From Lanius collurio (lineage: Eukaryota; Chordata; Aves; Passeriformes; Laniidae), in the NCBI GenBank assembly GCA_020086605.1, contig JACBWW010000015.1, positions 16,709,228 through 16,773,227 on the forward strand: a DNA stretch of 64,000 bases, read 5' to 3'. Both the position numbers and the translations under genes were made by a program. The notes under the pieces were generated by a model. The model saw only the letters and a list, made by a program, of their open reading frames with translations. It had not been told where the DNA came from and did no database searches. Positions 51,071-64,000 of the stretch are shown here, in pieces; the stretch's first letter is position 1, and the number at the start of each line of letters is the position of its first letter.

Positions 51071-51921
51071 CAGCAGCCTCCTCTGCTCTCTTACCCTGGT
51101 CCAAGAAGGAAGGGTAACCCATCCAAGCTCAACACTGGACTTGGCCAACAAGCTTCTTGAGTCTTTGCCACATTGTTTACTGTCAAAATGCTGAAAAAAC
51201 GTTCTTCTTCCATTCTCTTCCACATAGTTTGGTGCTCCCTGAGAGTGATGTGCCCACAAAATCCCTGCCAGAAACCCCCCCATAAACACCTTCAGCTGTG
51301 CCTGCTCTCCCACCTTCCAGCCCTTTGGAGGCCTGAGAACTTGTCAGGAAGCAAATCCTCACTGCTGCTCTGACAGAAGCTCACCAGGGAAGACTTAAAA
51401 GGGGTTATTTATCCTGACTTTCACAGCGACAGAGCAGGCAGTGTTGCCTAAATTACTGATCTGGGAGAGACAGATGAAGCCAGATGAACTCTGCTGGGGC
51501 ACAGTGTTCTGTTACCTCTCGTCTACACTGCTCTTCACATTTCCTCTCTGCTTTACACAGCCCCAGGACCTGCTGCTTCAAGGATTTTGACAGTCTGTTT
51601 GTTCAGCCCAGGCTGAATCCATTGTTTAGCCTAACAGAGGAGGACTTTTCTGTCCACCTGCTCCAGTCCCCATCCCACTGTTGCCAGCTGCAGTTTGCAA
51701 TTCATTACTTGAATCTTTTCTGCTGCTGTGGTCACTGTAATTCTTCATATTCTTCATGCATCACCAGTGTATCTCAGCTCTGCTCCCCAGCACTGCTGGC
51801 ACCTCCATAGGGCAGGTGATGAAGAAAATCTAACCACAGAAATGGCAGGAGGTAATGTTACAATAAAGGAAACAGTAATAGAAAACAGCAATTTTTGAAT
51901 GTTAGAATAGTTTGCTGAAAG

Positions 51922-52301
51922 TGATGCCTGAGGTTTCCACCTAGAAACAGAGACTAGACAAGAATGAGGGAATAAAGGTAGGTATTTATTTGAAGGGCCT
52001 TCAAAGGTACCCCGTGGGCAGTCAAAAGGCTACACCCAAGATGAAGCCTGGGTCACGGGTTCTTCACACTTTTATAAAAGTTTGGTCTATTTGCATATCA
52101 GGATCAATTCTCCAATTACAACCCCAGTTAATGATGTAACTACCCCAAGTTTGCCCTCCTCTTCAGAGGCCTTAGTTTACACATTTTGGGGCCTGGGATG
52201 ATCTAGGTGTCCTTGGAGAGCAAGCTTGGAGAGGTTTGTTATGTCTAACCAGCATGAGAGAACAGCAGCTGACAGGCCACACGAAACTTCAGAGTTAAAC
52301 A
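51922..52301 (-). mobile_element. ERV LTR, minus orientation, with TATA and poly(A) signals
   Basis: The landmarks on the + strand are tatttatttgaagggccttc, aaaggtaccccgtgggcagt, acacttttataaaag and ttccaattacaaccccagtt-like sequence, followed by a gcctcttcag/ggccttag part. On the minus strand this gives TATA (cttttataaaag) followed by AATAAA about 90 bp downstream and an end at ..ctcaggcatca. I recognise it as a passerine-type LTR. Both ends are approximate and no target-site duplication was confirmed. No internal genes adjoin it. Confidence 0.7.
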
Positions 52302-55016
52302 CTAGGCAGTACAGGATTTGAAAAATATAAAAGTTAAAACCTAAGGCATCAAAAGGACCTTAAAGGTCACATAAAAAGAATTTTTTTTTTGTCAATATTT
52401 TTCTTCCTTTAAAATTTTACTAGAAATACCAGGAATCTGAGGTTTGTCCAATACAATGCTGGCACTTGCATACAAATGGTGACACTAGAACTGCTAAGAG
52501 CATTTAAAACCTTTTTCCTAAGTATTTATTTGACAGACAGCAAAATATAGTTAACAAAGACTTTGCTGTTCACCCCTTCTGCTTTCTCACTATGGCTTTT
52601 CTTTCAACATGGCTTTATCCATATAAGATAAACTGAGCCCGGGAAGGCAGATGAGCATCAAGGGTATCTGTCTGTAAGACAGGTAAGATCACAGATTTTG
52701 GGGGCTGTGCTGTCTGCTTGGGAATGTTTTTTCCATTATGTAACAGAGTCTTTCTCTAGGGAGATAGAAGCTATTCAGGCATGTTATCACTTAAAAGGGC
52801 TATGCATTTCACAATGGCAACTCTGTACCATTTCAGAATTTAATTCATGGCTGCTGATGCCCATAGAGTTTTAGGCTGGAAGGATGTTAAATCAGTTCAA
52901 GCATATCTCATCAAACTGTTGCTTCAGGTGGAGCTTTTGCAACCCTCAAGCAGAGCTGAACTCCTTTGTCCCACCCACATGGCAATCAGCATGATGCAGG
53001 CATGGGGCCTGAACCCACACACACAGCAGCTGGAGAGGGCATCTGCAGGTGTGCTGGGCCTGGCATCCTGCAGCTGTGAGAAATACCCATCCCAAGGGGT
53101 CCCTGGCCTTGTCTCTGGACAGTCAGTCTCCCACAGAGGGGATGCCAGTGCTCCCAGGGAGCTTGGAGAAGGGCTAGTTGGCCTTGGACAGGGCTGACCA
53201 CAAGACGCGGTCTGGGGGCTACTCTTGCTGGGATTTCTGCCCCTTGGCATGCCCTGGGCAGCTGTTGTTTTAGGCTGGCAGAAGAGAACCTTGACCCAGC
53301 CATGGAGAGTGCCTGGAGTTAGTAGATGCAATTTGAGAGTGTATGGCTGTTATTTCTGGTAGTAAGTTGAGGATCGTATAGAAAGTCATATAAGGTTATG
53401 CCTTATAATTTCACAGGGCTAATTTAAAACAGAAAAGGGATGAAACATGCAGGAACAAAAACATGTGCTGCTTTTAGCTGATGGAACATCCAAGAGAAAA
53501 CTGGAAAACCTCAAAGACTCCAGCTTAATAAGGTCTTGGTCCTATCTGAAGTCCTCTGTGAACTTCCACCCCACTTTTGCAGCCAGCTTTGTCAGTACAA
53601 AACCATCCACTGCAATACATCACGTGGGCCAGAGGAAAAATTTGCATGAGTTAAAAAGTTTTAAGTATGTACTATACCCAGGGAACAAAATTCCAGAATA
53701 TCCGCTCCTATGCAATACATGTCTCTTGGAAAAAACACCTCTGAGCTGCTGTTTTCTCTGGTTTATCCTAGACTTGTTTGAATTTAATCAGGACAACTGT
53801 TCCTTCAAGCGAAAGGAGAACACAAGAAACGAGATGTGGCAGCTGGCCAGGACTGTTGCATGCACAGTAAAATGTTGGTGGCTCATACAGATTTGCATCC
53901 AGAGGCTGGGAACACCTGGCTTGCTCAGAGTGAGGAAACCACATAGAAATCCCAGACAACTACCGTGGACTTACCCAGCCTTGGCACTGGGTTGCTCTTT
54001 TCCATGCAGCTATAAGCACTTTTGACCTTCCTTTACTTAAGTGCCCATCCCTGGTGCTGTAGGATGTGGTGGGCAGCAGCACTCTGGCCCTCAGGGGCTG
54101 CTCACTTCTTGCACTGCCTTGACAAAATACTACTTACTCCCTGCTCTGCCACTCCGTAGTGTGGCCTCAGTCCGTGCATCAGTGAGTGAGATGAAGGACT
54201 CCTCCCTGAGCAAAGGAAATGATCCATTTGTAGCAGGGAATGAGGCAGCTGCTTGTGTTAAGGCTGTGTGATGTCCTGGAGGGCAGCAGGAGTGCTACTG
54301 GCAGGTCCTGCATGCCGCCCTTGGGACTGGCATGGGCTCCAGGCCACCACACAAAATGGTGTGGCTCAGAGAGAGCAAGCTTGGCAAAGCAACACTGCAT
54401 GGGAGCCTCAGGAACAAAGACATCTCTGTCTTCTAAAATCATACCACACCACAGGGAGGATTGAGTGAAGGAGCCAGCAAAAACTGGACAACAAAAAGTC
54501 TCCTTTCCCTCTCACCTCCCTCAATAGGGCAATGCTAATGAGCTTGAGGGTCTTATGTCAGAAAATAAAAGCACTAAACTTCTAAAAAATTAAACAACTT
54601 CAGATGTAAAACAGAAAGAAAAAATGCTGGTGTTTGAAAGAGGACAAACTGGTTGTCATCATTACCCAGACAGACTTTCCTAAGCCTGTCTTTTTATAAC
54701 TGCAGGTACTGCACATCTGACCAAAAGCCTCTGCCACCCCTGGCAAACCAGGACATGCTGTGATGTCTCTGGTACATCAGCACAGCCAGAGCCAGCTGCT
54801 CACCCGTGAGCCCCAGGGAGTCTGAGCAGCTCCTGAGTTGGGCTCTGCCTGCTCAGGGCTGGTGGATGCACATGGCTCCTTAGCAGGGAGGGCTTTTCCC
54901 TCTTTTAAAGGAGTGAACTTCAACCATGTACAGCTTCAGTAAGTCCAAACTGTACAAGACTCTCTAGAAAATTCAGTTGCTCTCAACTGCGTGGGATCTT
55001 TTTAATTTTCTTTCTC

Positions 55017-55036
55017 TTTTTTTTTTTTTTTTTTTT
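55017..55036 (+). repeat. T20 homopolymer
   Basis: Twenty T in the downstream intergenic region. It could be the reversed poly(A) tail of an old retroposed sequence, but the flanks show no recognisable retrocopy. Confidence 0.9.
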
Positions 55037-58000
55037 GCTTTCTCAAACTCCTCTGTGGATGTTACTGGCAGTAAGAGGAACCAGGAGCTACCTTTGCTGC
55101 TCAAATTCTGTCGAAATCTAGAAAACTCATCAAAAGTATGTCTGCATTTATATGCATAAAATACTGATATTTTAACTGCAAAGGTCTCATAGGTGAATAT
55201 TTGATGTATGGAGCTTCCTGGAGTAATTTTCTTAAAATGCAGCAACTGAGTTTGTTCTTGAAGTCAGGAGATTTTTAAAGGAATATATAACTTTCATTAT
55301 GGATAACAGCTCACTGCCTGAAAGTATCCCATGCAAACTTTTAACTTGCAGTGTTACAAGCAGTGCTGTCAAATGGCAAGCAACTATAAAGCAAGTTTAG
55401 AGAATACAGTTTTGTTCCTGATTCTGCCTTCAAAAAGGGCATGTGTAACTCCTTGTGCAGCATGCACTTACCAGTCCTTTGTGAATTCATTCTTCAGTGG
55501 GAAATTTCTCAGTAGTCAAAACCCCACAGTGCTGGTCAGCTGCCTGCGGAGTGAAGTGTGTATATCAGACATCAACAGGCTGGTAATTCTGCAGCTGTCA
55601 CTTTTTAATTTTGAAATTAAGCAATAATGCTTGAAGTAAAATGTTCTTCACTCCTACTGGTAAGCTTAATCTTTCAGCATGGCAGACACACTGGGTTTAA
55701 GATCTATAATGTATTTTTGTAGACCTTTTTCTGTAAGCTCTTACCTGCTGTAATTCTACACATGGCCTCCTGTTCCTGAGTCATCTCCTCCTGAGTTGGA
55801 GTGAAGCACACAGGTTATATCTGGCTTTGAGTCCATTACTTTGAGCAAATCCTTCTCCTTAAGTAGTTCCTCTCCAACACACTGGCAAGTCTAAAAGAGA
55901 GGAAAGAGGGAAAGGACATGGATTGTTTTTCCAGAATGGTGCCTGGTGAAATAGTGAAACCTGAACTGAGGAGATGCTTGTGGTCACTTTGTTGCTACCA
56001 ATGCCAGGACTGCCAAAGGCTCAGGCTGGCTGGGCACTTGTGTCCTCTCTGTTGTAAGAGTTAGAAAATGTGAGTCTCAGGCATGTCCCCAAACAAATCA
56101 CAGAAATGGAAGCACTAAATAACAGCAAGGAAAGCACATCCAGTAGCCTACAGAGCTGCGTCCATGGCATTGTGATATACTGAACCAGTTCATTTACCAA
56201 ACTCTTCATTTAGGATTATTTATATTCCCTGTTTAATTACTGACTGCTTGATGAGATGCCTATGAGTGCTCATGGCTGGTCAGTTGTGAACCTGATGTTA
56301 GACACAATATGTTTGTTGATAATTTATTTTCTTCCTAGTTTTCTTCCTGATAACACTGGGCTTAAGTGCAGCTGCTGGTGATCTCTCAGCACTGATGGTC
56401 CTGTTTGTGTCTGTGTACAGAACTCAGTTATCTTTACCCTCACATCAGTGCTAATTAGACAGGTTAAACTTCTACTTTTTACTGAGATTGCCTAGATAAG
56501 ACAGAGATCACTTGGGTAAGGCATTGGTAGTCATCCTATGTGTCTCTAGAGCTTAAGCTACTTATTTAACTTCTCCTCAAAGTTCTGCTCAGACCTCTAC
56601 AAGATGCCTCTTTGTTTCATTATTTGTTAATCTTTTTGTTGGCATGCTCCAATTAGATGACTTTTTCTGGTTCCAAAAAGCGAGATAATATTATCCACCA
56701 CCTTTCACAATTCTTTACAAGAGCTGCAAGCATGAAATTTCCAGTCCTGCTTGCTCTTTGGTTGAGCTATTCCATAGCAATAGTCATAAATTTTGCAAGA
56801 GAAGTACAAATAGTTCTTCTTGAATTCACAAAAACTATTTATGCTGTTAAGCAATATCTACCTTACAGGGATTACAGCTCTGTAGAGGATGGAAGAGTTA
56901 GAATAAAAAAATAAAGTTAAACTCTAGAGCTTTACCTTTAGAAAGTAGCATTCAGTAAAGAATGACTCATCAGTTCTTTCTATAAGTCCACATTTACAGC
57001 TTGAGCTGAGTACTGCTTTAAGTATCTGGGAAAGCTTCCAAAACAACTATAAAGAAAGATCCAGACAAACATATTTTTGTATTTTAGCTAAAGCTAATGT
57101 CTCCATTGGTCATGTCAATGGTAAAATGGGAGCCAATGTTTTTCTTAAAAATAGATATTTCACCAGCAGGACTGTTATGGATTCTACACTTTTGGGCAAT
57201 TATTGCATCAGGACCCTTGAGCTTTGGAAACATTTTCAGAGACACAAAAAGAAAATCTTGATGTCATAATTAGAGGGTAGTACATAATTATGGGATTTGT
57301 GTGACCTACTCTCTAGGCATGAGCCATCTTTTAACAAAGTTCTTAGCACTCATTACTTGACTCATGTTTCACGTGGATACAAATGCACTCACTTAGCCTG
57401 ACAGCACTCCATGTGGAGGGGAGTTAGAAGATGTGCACAACAAATGCCTCAAAGAAACTCTCCTGGTCTGTGAGAGGCCACGCTGGTATTACCAGTCTCT
57501 GCTCTGCCATACAAAATTACCACAGATGTGCAGTCCGTGTGCAGAGTCTTTACTGACCTGCCTTTCTCTGTTTCTTCCAGTCCTCCCAAAGATGGGATTT
57601 GACAGGCAAAGCCACTGTATATATTGCAATCTGCCTGTCCAGCAGGCTTAGCAAAGAGAGTGCTGCAATGGCTTGTGATCCCACAGCTGAATTGCACCTG
57701 GCTGACCAGTGACTCTTGCTCTTCACAAGTTCCTTCTCTCCCGAGATGGTATTTTGGGGGATGAGGGGCTACTTACTTTCCTTCTCCCAGCTCGACCTGG
57801 AAAACATAAAAGAGCTTTTTTTCCCCTTAAAAAATTCTGATATCTGCCATTTCAGGAAAAATACTTCACAGCTTTCATCACAAGCTTGGATCCTAAGCTA
57901 GTAGGTTTTCAACTTTCTCGGCTTGAACTTTACGAGAAGTTTAGTTTTGTACTTGTGCTCTTTCTGTTCTTGTGCTAACTCCTCATTCCTCTGGCACTGA

Positions 58001-61000
58001 GATTTAAGGGAAACTTTGAAAAAATTATCTTTGTTTAGAATTGAAAGAAAAACTGCTCCTGCTTGGAACAAACTTTATTCCCATGAAGGAAGCCATCAAG
58101 TAGCTCCTGGGATTTCCTTGCCAAAAGAGATCATGACTGGGTGATCAGCTCACCAGAGGGATGACAGATCTGTAGACAATGACTCACTTCAAACACAAAG
58201 TTATGTGGAAGAAGTTGGCCTCCAAGATTCTTTTTTCTGAGTTGCTTTCTGACTGAAAAATACCATGCCCTTCCCAGCATCCCCTTCCTTTTTGCCACAC
58301 AGCATGAAGGTGAAACCTCTGTGCCAGCCTTCCATCATCTGTTGGCAGCACATTGATGGTGTGGACCTGGAGCAGCACATCAACATGAATATGTGCCTTG
58401 GCACTTGGAAAGCTTTGCTTCTTGGTCCATTTCCTGCAAGCAGAGCCCGTGTCATCGAGTCCCTGAGCAGGGAGGAGCAGGAGCAGCTGGCACCTCTCAG
58501 CTGTGAGGATTGCTGTGGGCTGGAACAGCAGCCACGGGTTTTAACAGCCTGTACTTTTTCTCCCTAGAAATCCATTTTGCTGCTAAATTCCAGGCTAAAA
58601 GCAGAGAGCACCAATCCTAAAATCACAATGTGCCTAGGCTTTTGCTATTGCAGCTCAGGAGGAGAGGAAGCAAGTGCTCCAGCCAAACTCTGGAGGTAGT
58701 TACTTTGCAGGGGTCAGGAGGCCAGGCTTTGCAGATAGAGGGGGAAATGAGTAGATTGGGCAGGCCAGCCTGTGAGGAGAGACCAAGCAAGCCAGTGCAG
58801 AAGCCTCTGGAGTAGGTATCAAATGGGATTTAGTTTGTCTGCCCTTGTAATTTCTTACTCTGTCTCATGATACTCAGATACAGGATGGAGGAAACAAGAC
58901 TTCCTTAGGCTCCAGAAGGGGACTGTCATATGTTTGCATTTGCACAAGCTTTCAAGTATGTGAAGGGATATTCATGTGGAAAGTCAGCCCTGATGGAAGA
59001 AAATGTGGATACTCCCTGGGAACACAGCAGGGAAGACGGAGTATTCTCTCTTATATGTTCCTTTTCTTCCTTCACATGTAAGCCTATCTGAGGTTTTCAG
59101 GATAGAATCCGAAGGAAAGGAAAAGAAGCAAGTTTCCATCAGGGCTGTGTTTTGATGAACCTGTCCTGTGGAGGGTGTGGGTGAGATGTAATTCTGAGCA
59201 GGGGTCAACTGTGCAGCCATGGCTGTCAGTGATCCATGAGCAAAGCCTCCTGTTAGGTGTGTGCAAAAACTGGGAGAGAAGATGACTGGGAGGGTACCTC
59301 ACTGCTTAATGCTGTGTAGCTTCCAGGGGAAAAATACCTGTTTGACAACCCTCTCAGTTGGTCTAATTGGGGAAAAAAACACCCATTCCCAAAAATTCCT
59401 GCTTTCTGAAGAAGAGAGCTGAAAGCAGGGGGGAAATAGGAAGTGACTGCAAATGAGTGAATAACAAAGATATGTGCCAAGACATATATCACGGGAAGAA
59501 GGCAAATGTCTCTGGGGCTGTCTTTAACCATCTACATATGCAGTCCTAAAGAGGAGCACAGCAGACATTTCAAGAGAGAAGGAATCTCTATTTTACTTTG
59601 CCATGGAAATTAAAAATGAAAACCAGTGTATGCTGCAGTCTGGACTCCTGCCTTACACAGCCTGGTGGCCACCTGAAGGCTCTCCCTGGGAAAGGTAGGA
59701 AGCACCCATCTGAGCTGCAGTGCAGCCACAGCCCTGCACTATTATAGCAGCACAGCTGGTCAAGTGCAAAAGAAATCACAACAGTAATTTAGGTGCTCCA
59801 TGGGACACTAGCCTGAGCATGGAGGTCCTGCTAAAAGTAATGTGGGTCTGAAAAGTGACAGCTGTGCTGTTTTTGTTTCCCACAAGTGAAAGACTCCTGA
59901 ATTTGCTAATCAGGCTGCTTCACTACCTAGTAAAATATCAGACTCTTGAATAAAAATTTACAGCCTTCAAATTAAAAAAAAAAAAGTCATGTTTCTTCTC
60001 CTCCTGTCTGCAGACTTCTCTTAATGGAGTTTTCAGACATTCTGTTGGAAAAAATGGTTAACTAAACCAACTTTCCTCTCTAAATCCTCATGTAATAGTA
60101 CAAGGTGACAAGCACTGAACACGACAAATCCAGTGAACAGAACCAGGTAAGGGCTGGCTCAATGCCACTTGTCCCACAGTTTCCCTAAGCGCTTTCAATT
60201 TCCATTTTTTTATATACACAAACAAGCTGCTTCCTGCTGGATAGTTAAAATTTGCTTCTAGGAAAACCACAGAGAATTTGCAACAGAGCAGCTCACTCAG
60301 TAGCCTGGTGGATCTGGTTTTCTTGTATAAGTGGCCATAGCTCACATTCCTGCTCTCATAAAAATATTTTGTATATAAAAGGAAATTCAGGAGCTGAGAA
60401 GAAAACTTGTTATCTTCACTATCTTCAATTGGGAGAACTTGTCTGATTGATGAACAGATGATTACAGACACCTTCTCTTATCAATCCTGATATAAATCAA
60501 GCAGAGCAGGGTGTGGAAGCAGAATTTCCCACACCTCTGGAAAGCCCTGCCCAACAGCCATGCTCTCACCCTGCTCAGTCACACCAACAGCCCTGTGCTG
60601 CCTTTCTTTGACAGATGGACCAGACAGATGGGAGTACCAGGAGTTCCTTTCTGCTGGTGCCCCTGAGGAGCTGGATCACCTGGCAGAGCTCTGGCAGTGG
60701 GAAGCATCCCTGGTGCCAACCAGTCCAACCAGTGCCCTTGGCCTATTAAGGAAAAGGGCAGTAGGACATGGAAGAAAGTGTGGCCTGCTTGCCCATAAGG
60801 GGGTGGGTAAAACCATTCTCCAGAGACAAACATGGCTCTTCCATGTCTTTGGCAGCATTCAGAGCACCAGAGAGACAACTGCAACCTGTACCAGCTCAGA
60901 GCTGGCAGCATGGTGAAACATTCTCAAGTGTGCCAGTCAGGTCCCTCTATGACTCCTACTAAATCTGTGCATTTCAGATGCACATCCTCACTCTCACCTG

Positions 61001-62411
61001 TTGTCCCTTTCCTCCTAGCTCCCTTCTCACTCCTCCTATCCATCACCCCAGGCAAGCAGACCAGGGGATGATTGCACATATGTGGTAGATGGGTCAGCCC
61101 AGTGGTTCTCTTCTTTCATCTGATGCACAAAACATTTCAGACATTGCATGTGGGTTTGAGTTAATTTTCCAAGCCTACCAACAGTGAACTAGCCCCAGGG
61201 TTTTTGCTACATTAAATGTGGTGTTTGTGTGATTTGGGGGAATGTTTGACAGAGTAGGAGGTGTTCACATAAATAATACAGCCCCAAAGTCAGTGGGGAA
61301 CTACTCATTCAATGCAAACTGGCAAAGATGGCAGCATCCCCTTGAAAAGAATCAGAATATTAAATTGAGGCAAAAAGCTGATCTTCTTTCCATTCACTAG
61401 GGATGAAGTGCTCCAGTGTGACTTTCTCTCTTAAAAAATTTTTAAAGCAAGACTTCTTGATATTTCAGAGATCAATATTACACGCTGCTGTTAACGAGGC
61501 CTTGTGAAATTTTGTCTTTGAAGGAGCCATGCAAAAAGTCAGCAGCCCAAAGAGACAGACTAGCCCTTAGGAAAGGGTGAAGTGGCCTAATCCTCTAGGA
61601 CTGTAATCCTGCACACCCAGTGGGAAGACAGATACACTGAGACTGGAATAAATGTGAGGATGGGTGGTGTGAGGAGCAGAAGCTCTCACTAGAACTTGGC
61701 CTTCAAGTGAGCATGACTTCATCTTGCAGCAGGGAACCACTAGCACAAATTGCTATCCATTGTTTCCATTGCTTTCCATAGCAGAGGCAAGCAGTTATGC
61801 AATGATGTAAAGAGTTTTAGCAGGATTAAGTAATTTTTTTTCTGAATTGAGAGAGTAATTTTTGATCTTTCCCTCTGCAGAAAGGATCTGTACAAGCATG
61901 GTGAGCACGTGGAGTGGCATGAATGGCTTTCACTGCTGTCAAACAATATATCAGCCAGGAGACCAACCTCCTGAGAAGTTAAACTCTTGATTTCTGAAGG
62001 TCTATGCTTTGCCACGAGAAAAACTGTCATAATCAGGGTTTTTTTTTGCTTCAGATCACAAGGCCAGGAGACCTTTCAGCATTTTCTTTCCTTCTCATTT
62101 TCCTTCTTTCTGAGGAGTCTTTGTTTGTCTCACACAGCTTGCAAAGTTGTTAAGGCCAGAACAAAGCAGAGCAAATAAATCATTTCTCCATCTTTAATGA
62201 GGTGATCAAAGAAAGAATGAACATTCACAATCAAAGCAAAGTGGATGCTCAGAGATTTCAACAAGACAGACTCTTGTTTGGGAATAGAAGCCACTCTTTT
62301 CGTTCTTATGATGCAGTTACTTATTTTCCAGGAATCTGACATAAAGGATATTGAAGCAAATACATCTTTCCTAACAGCCTGACTACTAAAGGGATTTTCA
62401 GCCGCTACATT

Positions 62412-62437
62412 AAAAAAAAAAAAAAAAAAAAAAAAAA
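62412..62437 (+). repeat. A26 homopolymer
   Basis: Twenty-six A, the longest homopolymer I saw in the window. No upstream poly(A) signal or retrocopy was recognised in the 300 bp before it, so its origin is open. Confidence 0.9.
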
Positions 62438-64000
62438 GCTATATTATTGATCCAGCAAATTGCTGAAAATGGCGATGGTAAAAAATTACAAAGCAATCCT
62501 TATTCTATGACAATTCACTCAATTGCAGTTTAGACTGTAAAAATCTTGCCAATGAAGAAAGATCAGAGTATCACAAGAATTAAATTAACAGCATTAACTA
62601 CAGTATCTGTGTGTAAAACACAGCAAATAAGATGTTGTTTGTTAACCTTTTATTTTTAATCCAGAGAAAAAGAGTGAGAAAGAGATGGAGATCTGACTCC
62701 TAGGCCTGTCCACTCTGCTTCTAGTACTCCTAGTACATGGGTATTGCACACACTGGTGTGGGGGCTTGGTGGGTAACCTGGGGCAGTGGTAATGGGATTT
62801 TCTCTTCAGTTTTAATCCAGCCAGACAGTGCATGAACAGCAACATCACACTGCAGGGCCACACCACCTCAGCCAGGCTCTGAGCAAGCACTTGGCAGGTC
62901 ATCCTCTGCCAGTTTCCTTGCCCTCAGTTCCAGGCTGGGGGGATGGTTTAGTCAGAAGGGACTTTCTGGCCCTAGGTACGTGCTGCCCAGAAAACCCTGA
63001 GGTGCTGAAGATGCCTCGTGCCTGCACTGCAGTAGCATTTGCAAGCTTCACCTAAGCTGTAGGTCTGTCTGGGCTTTGCTGCAAGGTGGTCAGGTCTTTA
63101 GCTGCCCAAATGTAGGCTGTCTGGTTTTACAGAAAATTTTTAGGGTAGGCCATCTTAACAGTTGCATCCTTTCAACATACTTTTTTTACCCCTTGTCAGC
63201 AAACCAAGACATAGCACAGCCTGAGCTCTTCTGTTAATTCACTGGGGTATAATTCTTCCCTTAGAGTACCAAACCACAAAAACAGCTTATAGGAAATCTT
63301 GGCAAAGTTATTCCCGTTTGTCCAAACACAGTCACTCCTCAGTGCAATAAAGAGAAACCAGGATCAGTGGTTTGCTGCTCTTCCTAGGTTACAGATTAGC
63401 TCTGTATGATTAACTGTTTATGTATCAGCTGAGATTTGATTTTTTTTTTCCACAGTGATCGCTTTCCTTTAATTCTTTACAAATCTGTTCTGGGGATAGG
63501 CAGAAATTTTCAGGGGCAGCAATAATTTTTAATATTGCAGTGTCTTTCAGTCAAAATGGTTGGGCACAGCAGGACAACCTGTTCTGTTCTGTCAAGTAAT
63601 TTCAAAACTTTGTGAAATATCACTCACAGAGCTTCTTCTGAAGCATGCAAACCATGGAGCATCTTCTTCTCTGGAGATGAATAGGAAACTAATCCTGTTT
63701 TCAGACATAAACATGAACATACATACAAGTTGCAATTTTGCTATTAATTTCATAGCATGTACAAAAGAATGTTTTTGGGGACATTTTTCTCTACTCACAC
63801 TCATATCACATGCTACAATGAAATCATGTTTCTTGATTATACTCCCCATTATTCATACATCAGAAAGCCCCCACTGTTTCAAGTGATGCTGGTTTGCAAA
63901 CCCACCATTTTGAGAAAGGTCTTTCAGAAAGTTTTGTTCTAGAACAGACATGTGGTTTGACCTTTTGGGGCTCATCTGTAATATTCCAAAGCACCCACAG

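Larger units (their letters stand above)
48746..64000. other. Probable intergenic region downstream of ELOVL6
   Basis: I found no supported gene here on either strand. It holds the LTR at about 51922-52301, a weak LTR-like block before it, and T20 and A26 runs. In mammals EGF lies convergently downstream of ELOVL6, so the 3' end of EGF could be expected on the minus strand, but I recognised no EGF-like exon. The frames at 49129-49596 (-), 53447-54025 (+), 56657-56914 (+) and 60560-60916 (+) have no domain I recognise and look like chance. GC-richer islands at about 49000-49350, 52900-53300 and 54040-54470 are unexplained. Confidence 0.6.

Noticed and set aside
60560..60916. 118-codon + frame with an upstream tttctttgacag acceptor-like site
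   Set aside because: The acceptor-like site falls inside the frame, the product resembles nothing I know, and there is no matching donor or neighbouring exon.

Overview
The window is vertebrate genomic DNA, almost certainly from a bird and most likely a passerine. The evidence is one conserved multi-exon gene with large introns, CR1 LINE fragments of avian type, and several ERV-type LTRs whose sequences resemble families common in passerine genomes. I recognised these families from memory and ran no database search. There are no operons, CRISPR arrays or prokaryotic features. Most open frames in the window are short chance frames in intron, UTR or repeat sequence.

The only protein-coding gene I can support is ELOVL6, the fatty-acyl elongase of long-chain saturated and monounsaturated acyl-CoAs, on the + strand. 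Three coding exons are present, at 19059-19190, 40379-40530 and 42485-42909. Together they encode residues 30 (part) to 265. The exon carrying the start codon and the first 29 codons was not found and should lie upstream of base 1. An 89-nt upstream coding part plus 132, 152 and 425 nt gives 798 nt, which is exactly 265 codons plus stop, the usual ELOVL6 length. Splice phases are consistent across every junction seen, and all four family signature motifs are intact.

Layout: 1-19058 is the 3' part of the intron after the first coding exon. It holds a CR1 piece near 3.1 kb, a solo LTR at 9740-10161 and an LTR-like, minisatellite-bearing block at about 15.69-16.38 kb. 19191-40378 is a 21.2-kb intron with a CR1 3' end near 31.2 kb and a sense-oriented LTR near 36.4-36.8 kb. 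40531-42484 is a short 1.95-kb intron. 42910 to about 48745 is the likely long 3' UTR, with a 79-nt purine tract, an A25 run, internal AATAAA signals and a convincing distal poly(A) signal pair at 48697-48727. 48746-64000 looks intergenic, with one clear antisense LTR at about 51.92-52.30 kb and a weaker LTR-like block just before it.

I found no previously undescribed system. The observations worth checking are the sense-oriented intronic LTR with its own poly(A) signal, the antisense LTRs, the purine tract after the stop codon, the changed ELOVL6 C-terminal tail, an AAG splice acceptor, and a few exon-like or long open frames that are probably chance.
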